NCBI GenBank assembly: GCA_002424305.1
Contig: DIQZ01000077.1
Location: 3,644-21,320, forward strand
DNA length: 17,677 bases
DNA from: Firmicutes bacterium UBA5449
GTDB lineage: Bacteria; Bacillota; SHA-98; UBA4971
Direction: 5' to 3'
Notes under the pieces: generated by a model
The model's input: the letters and a program-made list of their open reading frames with translations, nothing else
What the model was told of the DNA's origin: nothing
Databases searched by the model: none
Shown here: positions 15,420 through 17,677 of the stretch, in pieces
Position numbering within the stretch: position 1 is the stretch's first letter
How the letters are laid out: each line of letters opens with the position of its first letter
Translations under genes and position numbers: made by a program

Positions 15420-16112
15420 ATGTACACGGAGGAGGAGTTGATTCCGCTCTCTGCTCTGCAACATCTGCTGTATTGCGAACGCAGGGCGGCGTTAGTCCAC
15501 GTAGAACAGGCATGGGCTGATAATGTGTACACTGTAGAAGGCAGTCACATGCACGATCACGCCGATCGATCCGGAACCGAGAGGCGAGGGAATTTAATCT
15601 TGTGCAGGGGGCTTCATATCAGATCCATGCAATTGGGGCTATCTGGCCGGGCGGATGTTGTGGAGTTTCATCTCATTACTGATCCAGACAGCTCGTCGGA
15701 GGGTGTGTGCTTGCCAGGTTATGACGGCCTGTGGGTTCCGTTCCCTGTTGAGTACAAGCGGGGGCGGTTGAGACATGAAATCGGATATGAGGTCCAGTTG
15801 TGTGCCCAGGCTATGTCTCTTGAAGAGATTTTCGAAGCGAAAGGGATTCCTTCCGGGGCTCTGTTTTTCGGCAAAACGCATCGTCGTCTTGACGTTGCCT
15901 TCGACTCGAAGCTGCGCGAACTGACGGTTCAGTCGGCCAAGCGTCTCCATGAGATAATTGACTCTGGCACGACACCAAAGGCTGTAAAGTCCGCCAAGTG
16001 TGATAAGTGTTCGCTTGTGGAGATCTGTATGCCTAAGCTTGCGACACGAAGGCAAGGCGCCAGGCTCTACCTACAACGTGTTCTGTCGGATATTATCGAG
16101 AAAGGCGAATGA
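15420..16112 (+). CDS. cas4: Cas4 RecB-type nuclease for spacer acquisition
   Basis: The 230-residue protein has the full Cas4 set. One N-terminal cysteine (Cys19 in LLYCERRA) and three C-terminal ones (Cys194, Cys197, Cys203 in KCDKCSLVEIC) would bind a 4Fe-4S cluster. RecB-family catalytic residues lie between them: Asp79 in SGRADVVEF, Glu111 and Lys113 in PVEYKRGR, and Gln126 in the YEVQLCAQAM motif. In type I-C, Cas4 associates with Cas1-Cas2, selects PAM-containing prespacers and trims their 3' overhangs. The ATG follows AGGGGGAG by 7 bases. An open frame reaches back into cas3 but is not used. Seven bases separate it from cas1. Confidence 0.95.
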   Translation: MYTEEELIPLSALQHLLYCERRAALVHVEQAWADNVYTVEGSHMHDHADRSGTERRGNLILCRGLHIRSMQLGLSGRADVVEFHLITDPDSSSEGVCLPGYDGLWVPFPVEYKRGRLRHEIGYEVQLCAQAMSLEEIFEAKGIPSGALFFGKTHRRLDVAFDSKLRELTVQSAKRLHEIIDSGTTPKAVKSAKCDKCSLVEICMPKLATRRQGARLYLQRVLSDIIEKGE

Positions 16113-16119
16113 GAAAGAT

Positions 16120-17154
16120 ATGAAGCGACTTCTAAACACACTGTTTGTGACTACGGATGGGGCGTATCTCCATAAGAGGGGAGAGACTGTGTGCGTCAGG
16201 ATCGATGGCGAAGCGAAGCTTAGCCTTCCATTGCATACCCTAGGAGGGATAGTGTGTATTGGCCACATAACCTGCAGCCCCGAGTTAATGGGAACGTGTG
16301 GCGAACGCAACATAATGATCTCGTTCTTGAGCGAGAACGGTCGTTTTCTTGCTCGGGTTCAGGGTCCTGTGTCGGGAAACGTACTCCTAAGAAGAGAGCA
16401 GTACAGAAGAGCGGACGACGAATGTACATCATCAGAAATAGCTCGTGCAGTGGTAATCTCCAAGATAGCCAACTCTCGCGTGGTTCTTCAACGGTCGTTG
16501 CGGGATGCCTCTGATGATCAGAAGTACCCTCCAGTAGACGAAGCCATCGACCGATTGGGCTCTACAGCGGTCAAGCTTCTGGAGGATCCTATGCCATTGG
16601 ACTCAATCAGGGGCTTGGAAGGCGAGGCAGCCAGAACGTATTTCGGGGTCTTCGACTATCTCATCAAGACCCAGAAGGAAGCCTTCTACTTCAGGGAACG
16701 AAGCCGACGCCCTCCGCGGGACAACATGAACTCGCTCATGTCTTTTCTATACACTCTCCTGACGCATGACACAGTATCGGCACTAGAAGCAGTTGGCCTG
16801 GATCCTGCTGTTGGATTCCTACATCGAGATCGACCCGGTCGTCCGAGCCTTGCTCTGGACATCATGGAGGAATTCCGGCCGATGATCGCTGACCGGCTTG
16901 CTTTGTCGCTTGTGAACCGGCGACAGGTAAAAGAGTCCGGCTTTGCTGCTAATGAGACAGGAGGGGTGCTGATGGACAAGGCGACGCGAAGAACCGTGAT
17001 AGAAGCTTATCAAGCGCGTAAGCGCGAGGAGATCCGGCATCCTTTTCTTGGCGAATCTGTTGCTGTTGGACTATTACCGCACGTACAAGCAATGCTCCTC
17101 GCTCGGTATTTGCGTGGCGACATAGACGGCTATCCTCCTTTCAACTGGAAGTAA
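16120..17154 (+). CDS. cas1: Cas1 integrase
   Basis: The 344-residue protein is a typical I-C Cas1: an N-terminal beta domain beginning MKRLLNTLFVTTDGAYLHKR, then the helical catalytic domain. Metal-binding residues are visible as Glu167 in RGLEGEAARTYF, His235 in GFLHRDRPGRPSLAL, and Asp247 with Glu250 in LALDIMEEFRP. Length equals that of known I-C Cas1 proteins. With Cas2 it integrates prespacers at the leader end of the array that begins just downstream. I chose the ATG at 16120, seven bases after the cas4 stop; the open frame extends back to 16000 but that part overlaps cas4, and the conserved N terminus starts here. Confidence 0.96.
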   Translation: MKRLLNTLFVTTDGAYLHKRGETVCVRIDGEAKLSLPLHTLGGIVCIGHITCSPELMGTCGERNIMISFLSENGRFLARVQGPVSGNVLLRREQYRRADDECTSSEIARAVVISKIANSRVVLQRSLRDASDDQKYPPVDEAIDRLGSTAVKLLEDPMPLDSIRGLEGEAARTYFGVFDYLIKTQKEAFYFRERSRRPPRDNMNSLMSFLYTLLTHDTVSALEAVGLDPAVGFLHRDRPGRPSLALDIMEEFRPMIADRLALSLVNRRQVKESGFAANETGGVLMDKATRRTVIEAYQARKREEIRHPFLGESVAVGLLPHVQAMLLARYLRGDIDGYPPFNWK

Positions 17155-17175
17155 CCTGGTTAGGGGGTGGCTCGG

Positions 17176-17466
17176 ATGATGGTTTTGGTGACATATGATG
17201 TGAGCACAACGACCAAGAAAGGGAAAGCCCGTCTACGGCGTGTTGCCAAAGAATGCGAAAATTTCGGACAACGAGTCCAGAATTCAGTCTTCGAGTGTCA
17301 GGTTGACCCTGCTCAGTGGGCGAATCTCAGGTTTAGACTACTTGGCATCATTGATCCTACGGTAGATAGCCTCAGATTTTACTTTCTGGGCAAGAATTGG
17401 AGGCGGCGCGTTGAGCATCAGGGCGCGAAGGAGGGTTATGATCCAGATGGTCCACTTATTGTGTGA
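17176..17466 (+). CDS. cas2: Cas2 adaptation protein
   Basis: The 96-residue protein begins MMVLVTYDVST, a ferredoxin-like strand carrying the conserved Asp8. It continues with the I-C-type segment GQRVQNSVFECQVDPAQW and ends near GYDPDGPLIV. Cas2 dimers bridge two Cas1 dimers in the integration complex. Three starts are in frame: GTG 17167, ATG 17176 and ATG 17179. ATG 17176 is best placed, 8 bases after AGGGGG (17162-17167), whereas the GTG overlaps that RBS. It is the last cas gene; the CRISPR leader follows. Confidence 0.96.
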   Translation: MMVLVTYDVSTTTKKGKARLRRVAKECENFGQRVQNSVFECQVDPAQWANLRFRLLGIIDPTVDSLRFYFLGKNWRRRVEHQGAKEGYDPDGPLIV

Positions 17467-17656
17467 CCGATGCGTCTTCCGCGAACCCCGATTAACCATG
17501 ATTCAGTCGATAGGTTCGCGCTCAGTTATAGAGCCAGCACTTGCAGGGTATGGCATGCAGATTGCTAGAACCCATTGGTGTTTCGCTGGTCGTAAACTCG
17601 AGGTTCGCGGAATTGCCTACTGACCCGCAGCTCAATAGCGTATTTTTTCCTCTACT
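17467..17656 (+). promoter_or_regulatory. CRISPR leader
   Basis: These 190 bases between cas2 and the first repeat are the expected leader, which drives array transcription and marks the site of spacer insertion. TTCCGCGAACC at 17477-17487 and GGTTCGCGGAA at 17602-17612 are perfect 11-base inverted repeats, and a third half copy GGTTCGCG is at 17513-17520. The repeat-proximal end is T-rich (GTATTTTTTCC, 17640-17650). I see no convincing -35/-10 pair. Confidence 0.7.
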
Positions 17657-17677
17657 GTCGCTCCTCGTACAGGAGCG
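17657..17677 (+). CRISPR. Start of a CRISPR array: first 21 bases of the first repeat (cut by window end)
   Basis: GTCGCTCCT-CGTAC-AGGAGCG forms a 7-base perfect stem (17659-17665 with 17671-17677) around a 5-base loop. This is exactly the 5' two thirds of a type I-C repeat (GTCGC-CC...GG-GCG, normally continued by TGGATTGAAAC). It lies 190 bases after cas2 at the leader end. Only one partial copy is inside the window, so repeat number and spacers are unknown; the identification rests on shape, sequence class and position. Confidence 0.85.

Noticed and set aside
16000..16119. Upstream extension of the Cas1 frame
   Set aside because: It overlaps the cysteine-rich C terminus of Cas4 in another frame, and known Cas1 proteins begin at the ATG 16120 position.
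10173..17466. A cas6 gene or accessory CRISPR gene hidden in the operon
   Set aside because: The genes abut or overlap with gaps under 25 bases, leaving no room, and no glycine-rich Cas6 loop was found.

Overview
This is a bacterial chromosomal window of roughly even base composition, with dense same-strand genes, strong AGGAGG-type ribosome binding sites and frequent TTG/GTG starts. These traits would suit a Bacillota-related or other SD-rich lineage. The sugar-binding protein has a signal peptide but no lipobox cysteine, which leaves open a diderm or lineage-specific envelope. The species cannot be named from what is visible.

Left part (80-8488): a MurJ-type lipid II flippase gene is followed by a carbohydrate-uptake cluster. 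The cluster holds a LacI-family regulator, a family-1 extracellular sugar-binding protein, two MalF/MalG-type permeases that overlap by 4 bp, and a cytoplasmic clan GH-A glycoside hydrolase that probably cleaves the imported oligosaccharide. No transport ATPase is present, so a shared ATPase encoded elsewhere is expected.

Middle (8489-9541): about 1 kb has no intact recognisable gene. It holds a reverse-strand 3' remnant of a GH130 (mannoside phosphorylase family) gene, an unrecognised stretch, a candidate promoter, and a degenerate CRISPR-repeat-like sequence upstream of cas5.

Right part (9542-17677): a compact type I-C-like CRISPR-Cas operon in the order cas5-cas8-cas7-cas3-cas4-cas1-cas2. 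A leader follows, and the window ends inside the first 21 bases of the first CRISPR repeat. Cas5, Cas8 and Cas7 form the crRNA-guided surveillance complex, Cas3 is the recruited HD nuclease-helicase, and Cas4, Cas1 and Cas2 acquire spacers. There is no cas6, so Cas5 would be expected to process crRNA. Compared with a textbook I-C locus, cas3 has moved between cas7 and cas4, Cas8 is divergent, and Cas5 lacks the Tyr and Lys-His residues known to be catalytic in Bacillus halodurans Cas5d. The effector genes start with non-ATG codons. A well-formed internal start in cas8 would make a Cas11-like small subunit.

The most novel possibility is the repeat-like element at 9339-9363. The sequence after it contains 9 bases that are the reverse complement of a site just downstream of the candidate cas promoter -10. 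This is the arrangement expected of a crRNA-like RNA that guides the effector to repress its own operon.
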